From the NCBI RefSeq assembly GCF_002443295.1, contig NZ_BAOS01000028.1, positions 186,001-250,000 on the forward strand: a stretch of 64,000 nucleotides of DNA, written 5' to 3'. The notes under the pieces are model-generated. The model was not told where the DNA came from. It was given only the letters and a program-made list of their open reading frames with translations, and ran no database searches. Below are positions 1 to 8,920 of this stretch, piece by piece (position 1 is the stretch's first letter; each line of letters starts with the position of its first letter). This stretch comes from Candidatus Scalindua japonica. GTDB lineage: Bacteria; Planctomycetota; Brocadiia; Brocadiales; Scalinduaceae. The position numbers were made by a program, and so were the translations under genes.

Positions 1-225
1 CGTCGCTTGCTATACAAAGGGACGCAAGAGAGATCCCGAAGTATGAAGAATGAGGAGAAAACTTTGGAATATATTGAGTCTGAATATACAACAAAGGAAA
101 AAAGAGATGGTGATAATCCTCTTTCCATTACAGAAGAGACTCAACTCCTTATAAAAGCAGGATTTTCCATGGTAGATTGTTTCTGGAAAGAGTATCGGGA
201 AGCCATATACGGAGGTAAAAAGTAA
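1..225 (+). CDS. C-terminal end of a probable SAM-dependent methyltransferase (partial)
   Basis: The reading frame is open from the first base, so the gene begins upstream of the window and only about 74 codons remain. The last 20 residues (an AGF segment, then FWKEYREAIYGGKK) resemble the closing beta-hairpin of class I methyltransferases, where an 'AGF' turn precedes a strand ending in an aromatic-rich 'A.YGG.K' tail. The catalytic fold is not visible, so the assignment rests on this tail alone. It could be any class I methyltransferase of unknown substrate. Confidence 0.5.
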   Translation, partial: RRLLYKGTQERSRSMKNEEKTLEYIESEYTTKEKRDGDNPLSITEETQLLIKAGFSMVDCFWKEYREAIYGGKK

Positions 226-345
226 TTTACTTCAGTATCGGTAACTAAACATCTTAGAAATTTATCTCACAGGCAATTACAGAAATCCGTGCCTTGGTTT
301 TAAGCACCTTTTATTTTATTGCTTTGACGTAAAGAGGTTTTCTCT

Positions 346-385
346 GCCTCGGGCAGGGATCACTCCTCCTTCAGAATGACATATC
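346..385. repeat. Fragment of a dispersed 'CTGAAGGAG...CATTCTGA'-type repeat
   Basis: The intergenic stretch before the exonuclease holds a small hairpin (CTGCC-TCG-GGCAG) followed by text that reads, on the minus strand, ATGTCATTCTGAAGGAGGAG. This resembles the widespread non-coding 'TCATCCTGA...GGAG/GAAG' repeat also seen here at about 18640-18680 and 36665-36700. Function unknown. Confidence 0.4.
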
Positions 386-436
386 AATGATACTGTGCTT
401 ATTCTCGGACAAAATGTCGATGCTGGAAAGAAAATA

Positions 437-955
437 ATGAATGATATTTTTGTTGCCATAGATTTTGAAACTGCTGATCGTTGCAGAGACAGTGCCTGTG
501 CTCTGGGCATGGTCCGGGTTGAATCTGGAAAAATCGTTCAAAAAGAGCATCGGTTTATTCGTCCACCGAGAAAGCATTTCGAATTTACCTACATACATGG
601 AATCACATGGGATATGGTAGCTTCGGAACCGGATTTCAGGGAGTTATGGCCATCAATGAAAAGCCTGTTAAATGGCGCAGATTTTATCGCCGCGCATAAT
701 GCATCCTTTGACCGCTCCGTGTTAAACGCCTGCTGTGAAAAATCAGATATTTTGCCACCATCAATTCCGTTTGAATGTACAGTAACGTTGGCAAGGAAGG
801 AATTTGGGATATTTCCGACAAAGTTACCGGATGTATGCCGGTATTTAGACATCCCGTTAAATCATCATGACGCTTTGTCGGATGCAAGAGCATGTGCTGA
901 AATTGTAATTGCAGTGTCTAGTGTCAGTGAAACAGATAAACATTCATTCAAGTGA
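437..955 (+). CDS. DEDDh-family 3'-5' exonuclease (DnaQ/PolC epsilon-like)
   Basis: Predicted single-domain 3'-5' exonuclease of 172 residues, the type used in DNA proofreading, repair or RNA trimming. The Exo I motif is VAIDFETA (D9, E11), Exo II is AHNASFD near residue 90, and Exo III is HHDALSDARA (the H-x4-D pair). Together these give the full DEDDh catalytic set. I chose the ATG at 437 rather than the upstream in-frame start at 395 because GGAAAG lies about 8 bases before it and homologous folds begin a few residues before the DFE motif. The small Smr protein follows after 30 bases, so both may be repair-related and co-transcribed. The substrate cannot be told from sequence. Confidence 0.85.
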   Translation: MNDIFVAIDFETADRCRDSACALGMVRVESGKIVQKEHRFIRPPRKHFEFTYIHGITWDMVASEPDFRELWPSMKSLLNGADFIAAHNASFDRSVLNACCEKSDILPPSIPFECTVTLARKEFGIFPTKLPDVCRYLDIPLNHHDALSDARACAEIVIAVSSVSETDKHSFK

Positions 956-985
956 AAATTAAATGCCTTTGTACAAAGATATTTT

Positions 986-1240
986 ATGGCAAAACTAAAA
1001 CTGGATTTGCATGAAATATGTAAAAATGGAAAATTGATTGAAAAAGAGCTCAATCGTGTAATAGAGGAAGCCTGCAAAAAAAGGATTGCTCTCGTGGAAA
1101 TCGTTCCCGGAAAAGGGAGTGGTCAGCTAAAGAAAACTGTCCTGCGCTTCCTTGAACGTCCTGACATTAAAAACCAGTATCACCGTATTAATAAGGACCG
1201 TAAAAACTTTGGAAGGGTATTTGTTCATTTTAAGCATTAA
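986..1240 (+). CDS. Small stand-alone Smr-domain protein
   Basis: This 84-residue protein is essentially one Smr (small MutS-related) domain. It has the N-terminal LDLHEIC segment (the 'DLHG'-like motif) and the central PGKGSGQLKKTVLRFL segment typical of the fold, and ends in a basic strand. Smr domains bind and often nick nucleic acids; stand-alone forms have been linked to branched-DNA and ribosome-quality functions. Its close spacing to the preceding exonuclease suggests a shared transcript. There is no MutS part, so it is not MutS2. The precise role is unknown. Confidence 0.75.
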   Translation: MAKLKLDLHEICKNGKLIEKELNRVIEEACKKRIALVEIVPGKGSGQLKKTVLRFLERPDIKNQYHRINKDRKNFGRVFVHFKH

Positions 1241-1596
1241 TTAAATATTCGCCATTATGCGGAATGAATAACTATAGGACAGTTCCTGTTATGCTTTTAT
1301 ATTATCAAAACATTTATATAGCAATTAAATCCATTTTAGGGTACTATACAGTACTTGTTTTATGGTAGTTGTCATTTTTAGATTTTGTATTGCAATCTAA
1401 ACATTAGTAGAAAGTTAATGCATACCCAGTATTCATTCATTACCAACACCACTCACGCTGTAAAGTGTCCACAATTATGATAATAAAAGAGAGGATAATC
1501 AGGTATATTAACCATTTTTACACACTTAATCAAGGAAGTATCCCCAATTACCGTCTTAAAGCCTTTTGTAACCTTGTAAAGAAAGATAAATAATTT
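1241..1596. other. Intergenic region without a recognisable gene
   Basis: An AT-rich stretch of about 355 bases between the Smr gene and the helicase. I see no ORF, RNA gene, strong hairpin or convincing -35/-10 pair. It presumably contains the helicase promoter and 5' leader. Confidence 0.5.
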
Positions 1597-2796
1597 ATGA
1601 AATTCAGTGAACTTGGCATTCCTTCCGATATTCTAAAATCTCTTGAGACAATGGGATATGAAGATATGACCCCTGTTCAGGAGGCCGCCTATCCGATCAT
1701 TTCAGATGGACATGATCTTTGTGCTCTTGCTGAAACAGGATCGGGAAAGACTGCCGCCTGTGCTATACCACTCATACAGAAAGTTGATCCTGAGCTCAAC
1801 GCAATTCAGGGACTTGTAATTGTTCCGACACGTGAGTTGTGCATACAGTATGTAACAGAGATACAGAAGATTTCGAAAAAAACCAATGTTATTCCATTTG
1901 CTGTTTATGGGGGGTTCGACAAAGATATAGATATTGCCAAGCTTAAGCATGGCGTGCATATACTGGTAGCAACACCTGGTAGGCTTCTGGATTATCTGTA
2001 CAGTGGAGTACTCTCATTTAAGCATGTGAAATGTGCCATTCTTGATGAAGCGGATGAGCTTCTCAAGGTAGGGTTTCTCGAAGATATTGAATTCATCATG
2101 TCATGTATCCTTCATGAGCATCAGACCCTTCTTTTCTCCGCGACTATGCCTGAAGATATTAAAACACTAGCTCATGACTGTTTGCGTGATCCCAAACATA
2201 TTTCGCTTATTACAGAAAGGAAAGCACCGGAAAGTATTGATCACTATTTTACCTATCACCACCCAAAAGAGAAGCAGGCAGCTCTAGTCAAGTATCTTAA
2301 TGAGGAGGATGTTAAGCAGGTGCTTATTTTCTGTAATGCCCGTCACATGGTTGATAAACTGTTCAGTTCTATCCGGAAGGATTTTGAAGATGTTGGCTAT
2401 ATACACGCAGGGCTCAGCCAGGACAAACGTTCTTCGGTTTTCAGGCAATTCAAAAATATGAAAATCCGGTACCTTCTTGCCAGTGATGTTGCAGGGAGAG
2501 GTCTTGACTTTTCGCATGTTTCGCATGTTGTCAACTGGAGTTTGCCGCGAGGGAAAGAACTATATACGCACCGAACGGGACGTACCGGAAGAATGGGTAA
2601 AAAGGGAAAGGCTTTGACATTTATAACCAGGCATGAGCTTTCTGATCTTCGTGAGCTGATTAACAGAAATAAAATATCTCCATACTGGCTAGGCAAAGAT
2701 CCGCTCCAAAAGGGTAGCACACCTCAAGGAAGAAAAACAAGAAAAAGGCCTTTTCGTCCAAACCGTGGCATGGGAAAGAAAGTGGCTAAACCCTAA
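1597..2796 (+). CDS. DEAD-box ATP-dependent RNA helicase (RhlE/CshA-like)
   Basis: ATP-dependent RNA helicase of 399 residues, likely acting in RNA decay or ribosome assembly in the cytoplasm. All core motifs are readable: Q motif around MTPVQEAAYPI (24-34), Walker A AETGSGKT (45-52), PTREL, DEAD near residue 150, SAT near 180, and the C-terminal HRTGRTGR near 325. The tail (GRKTRKRPFRPNRGMGKK) is short and basic, as in RhlE-type helicases, and probably adds non-specific RNA affinity. It stands alone, with an inverted repeat just downstream. Confidence 0.93.
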   Translation: MKFSELGIPSDILKSLETMGYEDMTPVQEAAYPIISDGHDLCALAETGSGKTAACAIPLIQKVDPELNAIQGLVIVPTRELCIQYVTEIQKISKKTNVIPFAVYGGFDKDIDIAKLKHGVHILVATPGRLLDYLYSGVLSFKHVKCAILDEADELLKVGFLEDIEFIMSCILHEHQTLLFSATMPEDIKTLAHDCLRDPKHISLITERKAPESIDHYFTYHHPKEKQAALVKYLNEEDVKQVLIFCNARHMVDKLFSSIRKDFEDVGYIHAGLSQDKRSSVFRQFKNMKIRYLLASDVAGRGLDFSHVSHVVNWSLPRGKELYTHRTGRTGRMGKKGKALTFITRHELSDLRELINRNKISPYWLGKDPLQKGSTPQGRKTRKRPFRPNRGMGKKVAKP

Positions 2797-2851
2797 AAAG
2801 CTGAAAAAAAGAAATAGTCCTGTTGTAAAAAAGATTTGGTCGGGAGTGTGT

Positions 2852-2905
2852 AGTGCCAGTTTCCCAAACGGGAAAAGTATTAAGCCTGTTTGGGAAATGG
2901 GCACT
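2852..2905. repeat. Large imperfect inverted repeat (GCCAGTTTCCCAAACGG family)
   Basis: Left arm 2852-2872 and right arm 2885-2905 pair over 21 positions with three mismatches; the core is GTTTCCCAAAC. It sits between the helicase and the GIY-YIG gene. No U-tract follows, so it is not a classical terminator. A related sequence with the core triplet inverted (GCCAGTTTGGGAAACGG) occurs at 27974-27991, so this is a dispersed element. Confidence 0.6.
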
Positions 2906-2917
2906 GCAGCTAAGTAA

Positions 2918-3202
2918 ATGAATAACTGGTTTTTGTATTTGATTAGATGTAAAAATGGGAGCTTGTATACAGGCATCACTATTGATGTGGAAAGAAGATT
3001 TGAAGAGCACGAGAGAAATGATAAAAAAGGATCAAAATACTTACGAGGAAAAGCCCCTTTAAAACTGGTCCTGAAAAAGAGGGTTGGAGACAAGAGTTCG
3101 GCACTGAAGGTTGAAGCAAAAGTAAAAAAACTTCCAAAAATCAAAAAAGAGTTGCTGGTAGATGGTAAGATTAAGATGCGGGAAATAAAGAAGGAAATAT
3201 GA
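2918..3202 (+). CDS. GIY-YIG domain protein (UPF0213/YhbQ-like)
   Basis: This 94-residue single-domain protein begins FLYLIRCKNGSLYTGIT, matching the GIY-YIG endonuclease signature (YLI...LYTGI). R27 is the expected catalytic arginine region (VERRFEEH), and a lysine-rich C-terminal half follows. Members of this small YhbQ-like family are putative structure-specific nucleases of unclear role. Its stop overlaps the start of the next gene (ATGA), so the two are translationally coupled. Confidence 0.85.
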   Translation: MNNWFLYLIRCKNGSLYTGITIDVERRFEEHERNDKKGSKYLRGKAPLKLVLKKRVGDKSSALKVEAKVKKLPKIKKELLVDGKIKMREIKKEI

Positions 3203-4137
3203 AAGTAGTCCATAAAGAGCGAAAATCCAGTGTGCTCTCTCCATCGACTCTTAAGTGTCTTGATAATATACCAACCATTAACCTTACTGCCGGATGCGCA
3301 CATCTCTGCTCATATTGCTACGCTAGAGGATATTCGAATTATCCGGGAGACGGGACAATTGTATTGTACGCCAACCTGGTCGAAAAACTTGAAAATGAAT
3401 TAAGCCGTAAAAGGAGACTGCCGAAATTTGTATACTTCAGCTCTTCATGTGATGCGTTTCAACCGGTAAAACAGGTTTTAGATGCTGCTTATAGTGTAAT
3501 GGCTCTTTTGCTGCGGAAAGGTATTGGGGTAAGTTTTCTTACGAAAGGGCGTATCCCGGATAGATTTATTGCCTTGTTTAAATCACATAGTAATAAAGTC
3601 AATGCGCATATAGGGATGACGACTTTAAACAAACAGTTTCAAAAAAGGATTGAGCCACATGCGGCAACACCCGGTACCAGATTAAAAAATATAAGTGCTT
3701 TAGCCGAAATAGGGATACTGCCTGAAATAAGGTTCGATCCATTAATTCCCGGATTGACAGATTCTGCCGGCAATCTCGGTCCGTTGTTAAAGATTGTAGG
3801 TAAAGTGGGTATAAAAAGTGCAGGTCTTAATTATCTGTTTCTCAGGCCAATCATAAACAGAAATCTTTCTGAGGAACTAGGTCACACAAAAATCATGGAA
3901 AAAATCACTCAGGCTTTCCGCGATAAAGTTGACATGCGGCTTCTGTCCAGTAAGTCCAGGGTCAATGCCTTAAATCTGGACTTCAGGTTGAAAAAGTATG
4001 AGAGTATATCGTTATTAGCAAAACAGTACGATATAGAGACATATGTATGCGGCTACAAAAACCCTGATGTTTCAGATGATTTAACATGTAAGAATGTATG
4101 GCAGAAGTATTTTGACAAGAAGACACGTCAATATTAG
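3199..4137 (+). CDS. Radical SAM protein of the spore photoproduct lyase (SplB-like) family
   Basis: This 312-residue protein has the radical SAM cysteine motif at C33-x3-C37-x2-C40 (AGCAHLCSYCYARG), which binds the [4Fe-4S] cluster that cleaves S-adenosylmethionine. The surroundings (FVYFSSSCDAFQPV, SFLTKGRIP) match SPL-family proteins. True spore photoproduct lyase repairs thymine dimers in spores; in a non-spore-former this is a paralogue of unknown substrate, perhaps in DNA repair, which fits its coupling to a GIY-YIG protein by a 4-base overlap. Function beyond the family is inference. Confidence 0.8.
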   Translation: MKVVHKERKSSVLSPSTLKCLDNIPTINLTAGCAHLCSYCYARGYSNYPGDGTIVLYANLVEKLENELSRKRRLPKFVYFSSSCDAFQPVKQVLDAAYSVMALLLRKGIGVSFLTKGRIPDRFIALFKSHSNKVNAHIGMTTLNKQFQKRIEPHAATPGTRLKNISALAEIGILPEIRFDPLIPGLTDSAGNLGPLLKIVGKVGIKSAGLNYLFLRPIINRNLSEELGHTKIMEKITQAFRDKVDMRLLSSKSRVNALNLDFRLKKYESISLLAKQYDIETYVCGYKNPDVSDDLTCKNVWQKYFDKKTRQY

Positions 4138-4213
4138 GAAGGTTTGAAAACTGTCTGTCAGTGTAAGGTGGGTGTAAGCAGCCAGATTTTTCTTTAATAT
4201 TTTCAGTTTATTA

Positions 4214-4242
4214 TTGACATTAAAAACCATTATTGATATGTT
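4214..4242 (+). promoter_or_regulatory. Candidate sigma-70-type promoter for hemL
   Basis: TTGACA (4214-4219), a 17-base spacer, then TATGTT (4237-4242) lies about 55 bases before the hemL start. The -35 is perfect and the -10 matches 4 of 6 positions. It may also drive the ATP synthase operon, since only 16 bases separate hemL from the first atp gene. Confidence 0.45.
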
Positions 4243-4297
4243 AAATTTTTTTGAAAAATTCCAGAAATTTTAGAGATATCAGGAAGAGTTTTGTAAT

Positions 4298-5590
4298 ATG
4301 CTAACTGTTGAAAAGTCAAAAAATGCGTTCAGTGAGGCCCTTAAAAGTATTCCCGGCAGTGTGAACAGCCCGGTAAGGGCTTTTGGGGCAGTAGGGGGCG
4401 ATCCTCTTTTTATAGAATCGGGCCATGGTTGCTATCTTAATGATATCGATGGCAATAGATATATTGATTATGTGCTTTCCTGGGGTCCGCTGATTTTAGG
4501 GCACCTTGATAAGTCTGTCGTAAAAGCTTTGAAGGAGGTCCTGAAGAAAGGTACGAGCTTTGGTGCTCCGACGGAACTGGAAACGCATCTGGCCCAGCTC
4601 GTAAAAGATGCTATGCCTTCAATCGAGAAGATCCGGATGGTTAATTCCGGAACAGAGGCGACAATGAGTGCTATTCGCCTGGCAAGGGGTTATACCAGGA
4701 GAGATATTGTTATTAAGTTTGATGGTTGTTATCACGGACACGTAGATGGCCTTCTTGTACAGGCTGGCTCGGGGGCGACTACATTAGGTGTTCCGACAAG
4801 CCCTGGTGTTCCGGAAGATTATGTAAAAAATACATTAACAATGCCTTATAATAATCTTGACATCGTAAAGGAAGTATGTCGGGAAAAGGGTGAAAGTGTT
4901 GCATGTATAATAATAGAGGCTGTTGCAGGGAATATGGGGGTTATTCCGCCCAAAAAAGGATATTTAAAGGGGTTAAGAGAAATTGCGGATAAATATGGTA
5001 TTGTACTGATTTTCGATGAAGTAATGACAGGATTCAGGGTTTCTCATGGGGGAGTGCAGGCGCTGCAAAAAGTAACCCCCGATTTAACTACTCTTGGTAA
5101 AGTAATTGGAGGTGGATTGCCGGTAGGGGCATATGGCGGCAAAGCGGAGATAATGGATTGTATATCGCCAACCGGTCCAGTATATCAGGCGGGAACGTTA
5201 TCAGGAAATCCGATGGCAATGGCTTCCGGCATTGCTACTCTGGAAAAGCTGAAAAAGAGGGGTGTTTATACTAAGCTGGAGAGAAACTCAAAGAGGCTGG
5301 CTGAAGGTCTGAAAAGATCTGCCGAAGAGGCAGGTATCCCAACATATCATACACGTGTTGGATCGATGATGTGTACGTTTTTCAGTGAGGGGGAAGTGAC
5401 AGACTATGAGTCTGCTAAAAAATGCGATACTGAACGATATGCATCTTATTTCCATGGCATGCTGGAAAAAGGGGTATACCTCGCGCCTTCTCAGTTTGAG
5501 GCTGCTTTTATTTCAACCGTGCATAGTGAAGAGGATATTGACGCGACAATCGCTGCCAGTTGTCAAGTTATGAAGACTTTAAAGAAATGA
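4298..5590 (+). CDS. hemL: Glutamate-1-semialdehyde 2,1-aminomutase
   Basis: A PLP enzyme of 430 residues that converts glutamate-1-semialdehyde to 5-aminolevulinate, the C5-pathway entry to heme and siroheme. The full family length is present. Visible landmarks are [11 protein letters not shown] at the N-terminus, [17 protein letters not shown] in the cofactor site, FDEVMTGFR, and [17 protein letters not shown] containing the Schiff-base lysine near residue 268. AGGAAG lies upstream of the ATG. It directly precedes the ATP synthase genes, which suits an organism with a heavy cytochrome demand, though the operon link is inference. Confidence 0.96.
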   Translation: MLTVEKSKNAFSEALKSIPGSVNSPVRAFGAVGGDPLFIESGHGCYLNDIDGNRYIDYVLSWGPLILGHLDKSVVKALKEVLKKGTSFGAPTELETHLAQLVKDAMPSIEKIRMVNSGTEATMSAIRLARGYTRRDIVIKFDGCYHGHVDGLLVQAGSGATTLGVPTSPGVPEDYVKNTLTMPYNNLDIVKEVCREKGESVACIIIEAVAGNMGVIPPKKGYLKGLREIADKYGIVLIFDEVMTGFRVSHGGVQALQKVTPDLTTLGKVIGGGLPVGAYGGKAEIMDCISPTGPVYQAGTLSGNPMAMASGIATLEKLKKRGVYTKLERNSKRLAEGLKRSAEEAGIPTYHTRVGSMMCTFFSEGEVTDYESAKKCDTERYASYFHGMLEKGVYLAPSQFEAAFISTVHSEEDIDATIAASCQVMKTLKK

Positions 5591-5606
5591 GCGGAGAATC
5601 TGCGTA

Positions 5607-5852
5607 TTGAATCTTGATGATTCCAGAAGCACATTTCGTGCCTTGGGGCTTACCAGTAGTTTAGGGTTTGTGATGGCCGCCTGCCTTGCGGGCGGATATT
5701 TTGGAGGGCGTTATCTGGATTCGAAGCTTGGTACAGAACCATGGCTTCTAATTGCTTCGCTTCTGCTATGCTTAACTGCAGGAGTTGTAGAAATCTGTAA
5801 TGTGCTGAAGAAGGCGATTAAGGAAATTGAAGAAAAAGATAAGGAAAATTGA
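5607..5852 (+). CDS. AtpZ/AtpI-type small membrane protein, ATP synthase operon
   Basis: This 81-residue protein has two transmembrane helices (about 17-33 and 45-66) with glycine-rich GGYFGGRYLDSKLG between them, as in the AtpZ/AtpI family that heads many atp operons. The family has been connected with Mg2+/Ca2+ transport and with c-ring assembly. It uses a TTG start with GGAG about 11 bases upstream. The next gene begins within 3 bases of its stop. Confidence 0.8.
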   Translation: MNLDDSRSTFRALGLTSSLGFVMAACLAGGYFGGRYLDSKLGTEPWLLIASLLLCLTAGVVEICNVLKKAIKEIEEKDKEN

Positions 5853-5854
5853 TA

Positions 5855-6433
5855 ATGGATTTGTATAATAAATCACAAAAACTGCTAACAGTTAAGAAGA
5901 ATTTTGTAAAACAGGCATTTTACACGACGCTGTTTGTGTCGGTATTGATGATACTGATTTCTTTCCGCTACAAATCATTCGACATTACCCTTAGTCTTGC
6001 AATTGGTATTGTCATCAGTTTTTGTACATCGCTTGCATTGTGGCAATTTATAAAATATATGTTTCAGGGGCTTAATCCTGAAACATTTGCTGATATAGGG
6101 GCGCAATCTGCGAACAAGGGATCTACAACAAAGTCAATGTTGTTTGCCTTTATGGGTACCGGAAAGATACTGGTGTTGGCCTTGGTATTTTATCTTATCT
6201 TTGAATATCTACCAATTCACCTATTGGCCTTTTTTATAGGTATTTCAATAGTACAGATGGTAGTGCTTTCAATGGTCGTAAGCATGGTTTTAGTAAATTT
6301 TCTCAATAAGGCCAAACATGATGGTACCGAGTACAAAGAGAACGATTCTTCAGAACATGATGTAAGTTTAGATATTAAATCAGATTCTGTTTCGAATATT
6401 CATACTCATCAGATAGTTGAGAATGCTTTATAG
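5855..6433 (+). CDS. atpI: ATP synthase subunit I-like membrane protein
   Basis: This 192-residue protein has four predicted membrane helices (about 20-40, 43-65, 100-120, 125-150) and a polar C-terminal tail, matching the ATP_synt_I/AtpR type that helps assemble the c-ring. I prefer the ATG at 5855 over the TTG at 5849 because AAGGA sits 9 bases before it. Having both an AtpZ-like and an AtpI-like gene before subunit a is common in atp operons. The tail after residue 155 is longer than usual. Confidence 0.72.
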   Translation: MDLYNKSQKLLTVKKNFVKQAFYTTLFVSVLMILISFRYKSFDITLSLAIGIVISFCTSLALWQFIKYMFQGLNPETFADIGAQSANKGSTTKSMLFAFMGTGKILVLALVFYLIFEYLPIHLLAFFIGISIVQMVVLSMVVSMVLVNFLNKAKHDGTEYKENDSSEHDVSLDIKSDSVSNIHTHQIVENAL

Positions 6434-6459
6434 TTTATTGTTTAAGAAGGAGTAAAGGT

Positions 6460-7221
6460 TTGACAGAAGAGACACATGGCAGTTCTAGTGGGGGTGTACC
6501 TGAGCTTCCTACATTTTTTGATTTGCTGCCTATAGATAAACATGCTGAAATATTCGGGCTTACACTTCACCAGCTGCTTCCGATTGTCATGTCAATGATG
6601 ATTATTGCGTTACTTGGTATTTTTTCAATGATTGCAACGAGTAATCTGAAGAAAATACCGGGAGGAGTGCAGGCAATTCTTGAGCTTTTAGTGGAAGCAC
6701 TTGACGGTTTTGTGAAATCAATTCTTGGGAAGATGTCAGATAAGTTTCTGCCTTTTGTAGGTACTCTATTCTTATATATTCTGATAATGAACCTCATAGG
6801 CCAGATTCCGTTGCTGCATTCTCCAACGACAAACTATAATACAACACTGGCGCTTACCTTACTGGTATTTGTTGCCACTCATTATTACGGACTCAAACAT
6901 AACGGGCCGGTAAAATACGTTAAGCACATGATGGGAGAGCCACGTTGGATGTCTCCAATGCTGTTTCCTCTGCATATTATATCAGAGTTCTTGACACGTC
7001 CGTTATCTCTTTCAATGCGTCTTTACGGGAATTTGATGGGAGGGCATACGGTTCTCTCGATATTTATAGGACTTTCTCCTTTATTACTTGGTTTGATTCC
7101 TATACCGATACATTTCCCGTTTGTTTTATTGGATTTACTATTAGCATCACTCCAAGCCTTTATTTTCGCGTTCTTGGCTAGTTTTTATATAGCGGGCTCA
7201 ATTGGAGAGAAACATTTATAA
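6460..7221 (+). CDS. atpB: F-type ATP synthase subunit a
   Basis: Membrane stator subunit carrying the ion half-channels opposite the c-ring. At 253 residues it is of usual size. The essential arginine is R187 in SMRLYGNLMGGH, and the C-terminal helix with LLASLQAFIFAFLASFYIAGS is diagnostic. It starts at TTG 6460 after an AAGAAGGAG ribosome site. Subunit c follows after 25 bases. Confidence 0.95.
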   Translation: MTEETHGSSSGGVPELPTFFDLLPIDKHAEIFGLTLHQLLPIVMSMMIIALLGIFSMIATSNLKKIPGGVQAILELLVEALDGFVKSILGKMSDKFLPFVGTLFLYILIMNLIGQIPLLHSPTTNYNTTLALTLLVFVATHYYGLKHNGPVKYVKHMMGEPRWMSPMLFPLHIISEFLTRPLSLSMRLYGNLMGGHTVLSIFIGLSPLLLGLIPIPIHFPFVLLDLLLASLQAFIFAFLASFYIAGSIGEKHL

Positions 7222-7246
7222 TTTTTAGAGAAGGGAGATTTCGAAA

Positions 7247-7510
7247 ATGATTTATTTTGCGTGTGTAGCAATTGCAATTGGTATGCTGGCTTTTGCCTCT
7301 TTTGGTTGTGGAATAGGCCAGGGGATTGCAGTCCATGGAGCTTCAACTTCAGTAGCAAGGCAGCCAGAGCTTTTTGGGAAGATTCAGATGCTTATGTTCA
7401 TCGGTCTGGGATTTATTGAAGCGCTGGCAATCTACTCGCTTGTTCTGTCGTTTATTCTGCTCGGGAAATTGCCGGATGCAGCTTCAGTTTTAAAAGTGCT
7501 TTCACATTAA
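7247..7510 (+). CDS. atpE: F-type ATP synthase subunit c
   Basis: This 87-residue hairpin protein is the rotor ring subunit. Helix 1 carries GCGIGQG (Q25), the loop is ARQPE (R38-E41), and helix 2 carries the ion-binding carboxylate E58 in FIEALAIY. Sodium-type rings usually have a serine or threonine right after the glutamate; here it is alanine, as in proton-type cyanobacterial and plastid rings, so proton coupling is likely. A 320-base gap with a strong hairpin follows instead of subunit b. Confidence 0.95.
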   Translation: MIYFACVAIAIGMLAFASFGCGIGQGIAVHGASTSVARQPELFGKIQMLMFIGLGFIEALAIYSLVLSFILLGKLPDAASVLKVLSH

Positions 7511-7584
7511 TATTATTGCTAGTGTGTCAAGGTACCCCTTACAATAATTTCTAGTGTGGCGAGCCGTATTGATATGCCTTAACT

Positions 7585-7620
7585 ATTAATACTGTTCAAT
7601 TGCTGAATTAAGGTATTAAT
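7585..7620 (+). other. Stem-loop between atpE and atpF
   Basis: Perfect 8-base arms ATTAATAC (7585-7592) and GTATTAAT (7613-7620) enclose a second small stem (TTCA/TGAA). It lies in the unusually long 323-base gap (7511-7833) inside the operon. No U-tract follows. It may be an RNA processing or stability element that favours subunit c, but this is inference. A weaker TACTGAC/GTCAGTA pair lies near 7764-7803. No ORF is evident in the gap. Confidence 0.5.
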
Positions 7621-7833
7621 GATTTTCTGGTAAGTCATGTGTTGTGCCAGATCATAAAAATCATCTTAAGGGTTCCATCTGAACAAATTACAGAAAAGGC
7701 CTTTAAAGTTAAAAATATGTAAGGCTTTCTGCACTAGGATTATTAACATATATAAGTAATAGGTACTGACAAAAAATATTTTTGATTAATGACTTGGTCA
7801 GTAAACTAAAAGCGGTAACATGGGAGAATAAAT

Positions 7834-8340
7834 GTGGGGAATTTATTAGAAGCATTAGGCGTTAATTTTAAAATGGTCTTCATCCAGGCAGTAGGTTTTC
7901 TGATACTATTGGTGTTGATGAAGAAATTTCTCTTCGGCAGGATTAAAGAAATAATAAAATCCAGGGCTGATGAGATAAAAGACACGTACAAGAAAAGTGA
8001 AGATGACAGGGCAGAAGCTGCAAGACTTAAGGAAGAGTATCAGCAGAAAGCGGTTAAGGCTGATGAGGCTGCTGAGGCAAAGATTCAGGCTGCAGTAGAT
8101 AAGGCGAAGGACGTTGGTGGCAAAATGTTGGAAGAGGCACATCAAGCTGTCGCAGATGAAAAAGCCAAAGCCCACAAGAATATCGATATGGAAAGAAAGA
8201 AGGCGCTGGCAGAAGTCAGAAATCAGGTTGTGGATTTGACAATTCTTTCAACTTCCAGATTGATCAAACAGTCGACAAAACGTGAAACAGCAGAAAAATT
8301 AGTGGATGATGTTATTAAGGGAGTGGGGGCGCTGTCTTGA
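7834..8340 (+). CDS. atpF: F-type ATP synthase subunit b
   Basis: This 168-residue peripheral stalk subunit has one N-terminal membrane helix (about 10-28), then a long charged, alanine-rich coiled coil. The start is GTG at 7834 with GGGAGA 6-7 bases upstream; the overlapping ATG frame hits a stop at once. Its last codons overlap the start of atpH. Confidence 0.93.
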   Translation: MGNLLEALGVNFKMVFIQAVGFLILLVLMKKFLFGRIKEIIKSRADEIKDTYKKSEDDRAEAARLKEEYQQKAVKADEAAEAKIQAAVDKAKDVGGKMLEEAHQAVADEKAKAHKNIDMERKKALAEVRNQVVDLTILSTSRLIKQSTKRETAEKLVDDVIKGVGALS

Positions 8341-8888
8341 TAGAAAATAGCTTAATAGAAGGTTATTCGCTGGCATTGTATGAAGTTGCTGTTAAACATG
8401 GTGATACCGGTGATATAGAAAAAGATCTTGATGGTATTAAGCAGCTACTGAGTTCGAGTAAAGAATTTCGTGATATTCTATACCATCCGGCAATTACAAA
8501 AACCGATAAAAAAGGAATTGTTGATAAGGTTCTTGTGTCTCAGTGTTCCAGTAAGTGGGTAAAGAACCTTCTCTCTGTTCTTATTGATAAGCGAAGGGAA
8601 AGGATGCTGGATTTTCTGCCGGACGTATACAAAGGCGTTGCTGGAAAAATCAGAGGTATTGTGCCCGTAATAGTTCAAACTGCAATCCCATTGACCGAAG
8701 ACAGACTTGCTAAATTGAAGAAAAACCTGGAAAAGCTGACGAAGAAAAAAGTTCTAATAGAAACGGAAGTTAATAAAGATATCATTGGTGGGATGATTGT
8801 CAGAATAGAAAATAACATAATTGATGGCAGTGTCACTAACCATCTGAAAAATTTAAAAAAGAGTTTGTTAAAGACAGCCTTTGCATAA
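8337..8888 (+). CDS. atpH: F-type ATP synthase subunit delta
   Basis: This 183-residue stator protein (OSCP-type) connects the b stalk to the alpha3beta3 head. It has the usual alpha-helical N-terminal domain and the C-terminal signature GGMIVRIENNIIDGSV. It starts at a TTG that overlaps the atpF stop codon, a sign of translational coupling. Confidence 0.93.
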   Translation: MIENSLIEGYSLALYEVAVKHGDTGDIEKDLDGIKQLLSSSKEFRDILYHPAITKTDKKGIVDKVLVSQCSSKWVKNLLSVLIDKRRERMLDFLPDVYKGVAGKIRGIVPVIVQTAIPLTEDRLAKLKKNLEKLTKKKVLIETEVNKDIIGGMIVRIENNIIDGSVTNHLKNLKKSLLKTAFA

Positions 8889-8920
8889 GGGCGTTTTTAT
8901 TTTGTGGGGGTATATGAGGT

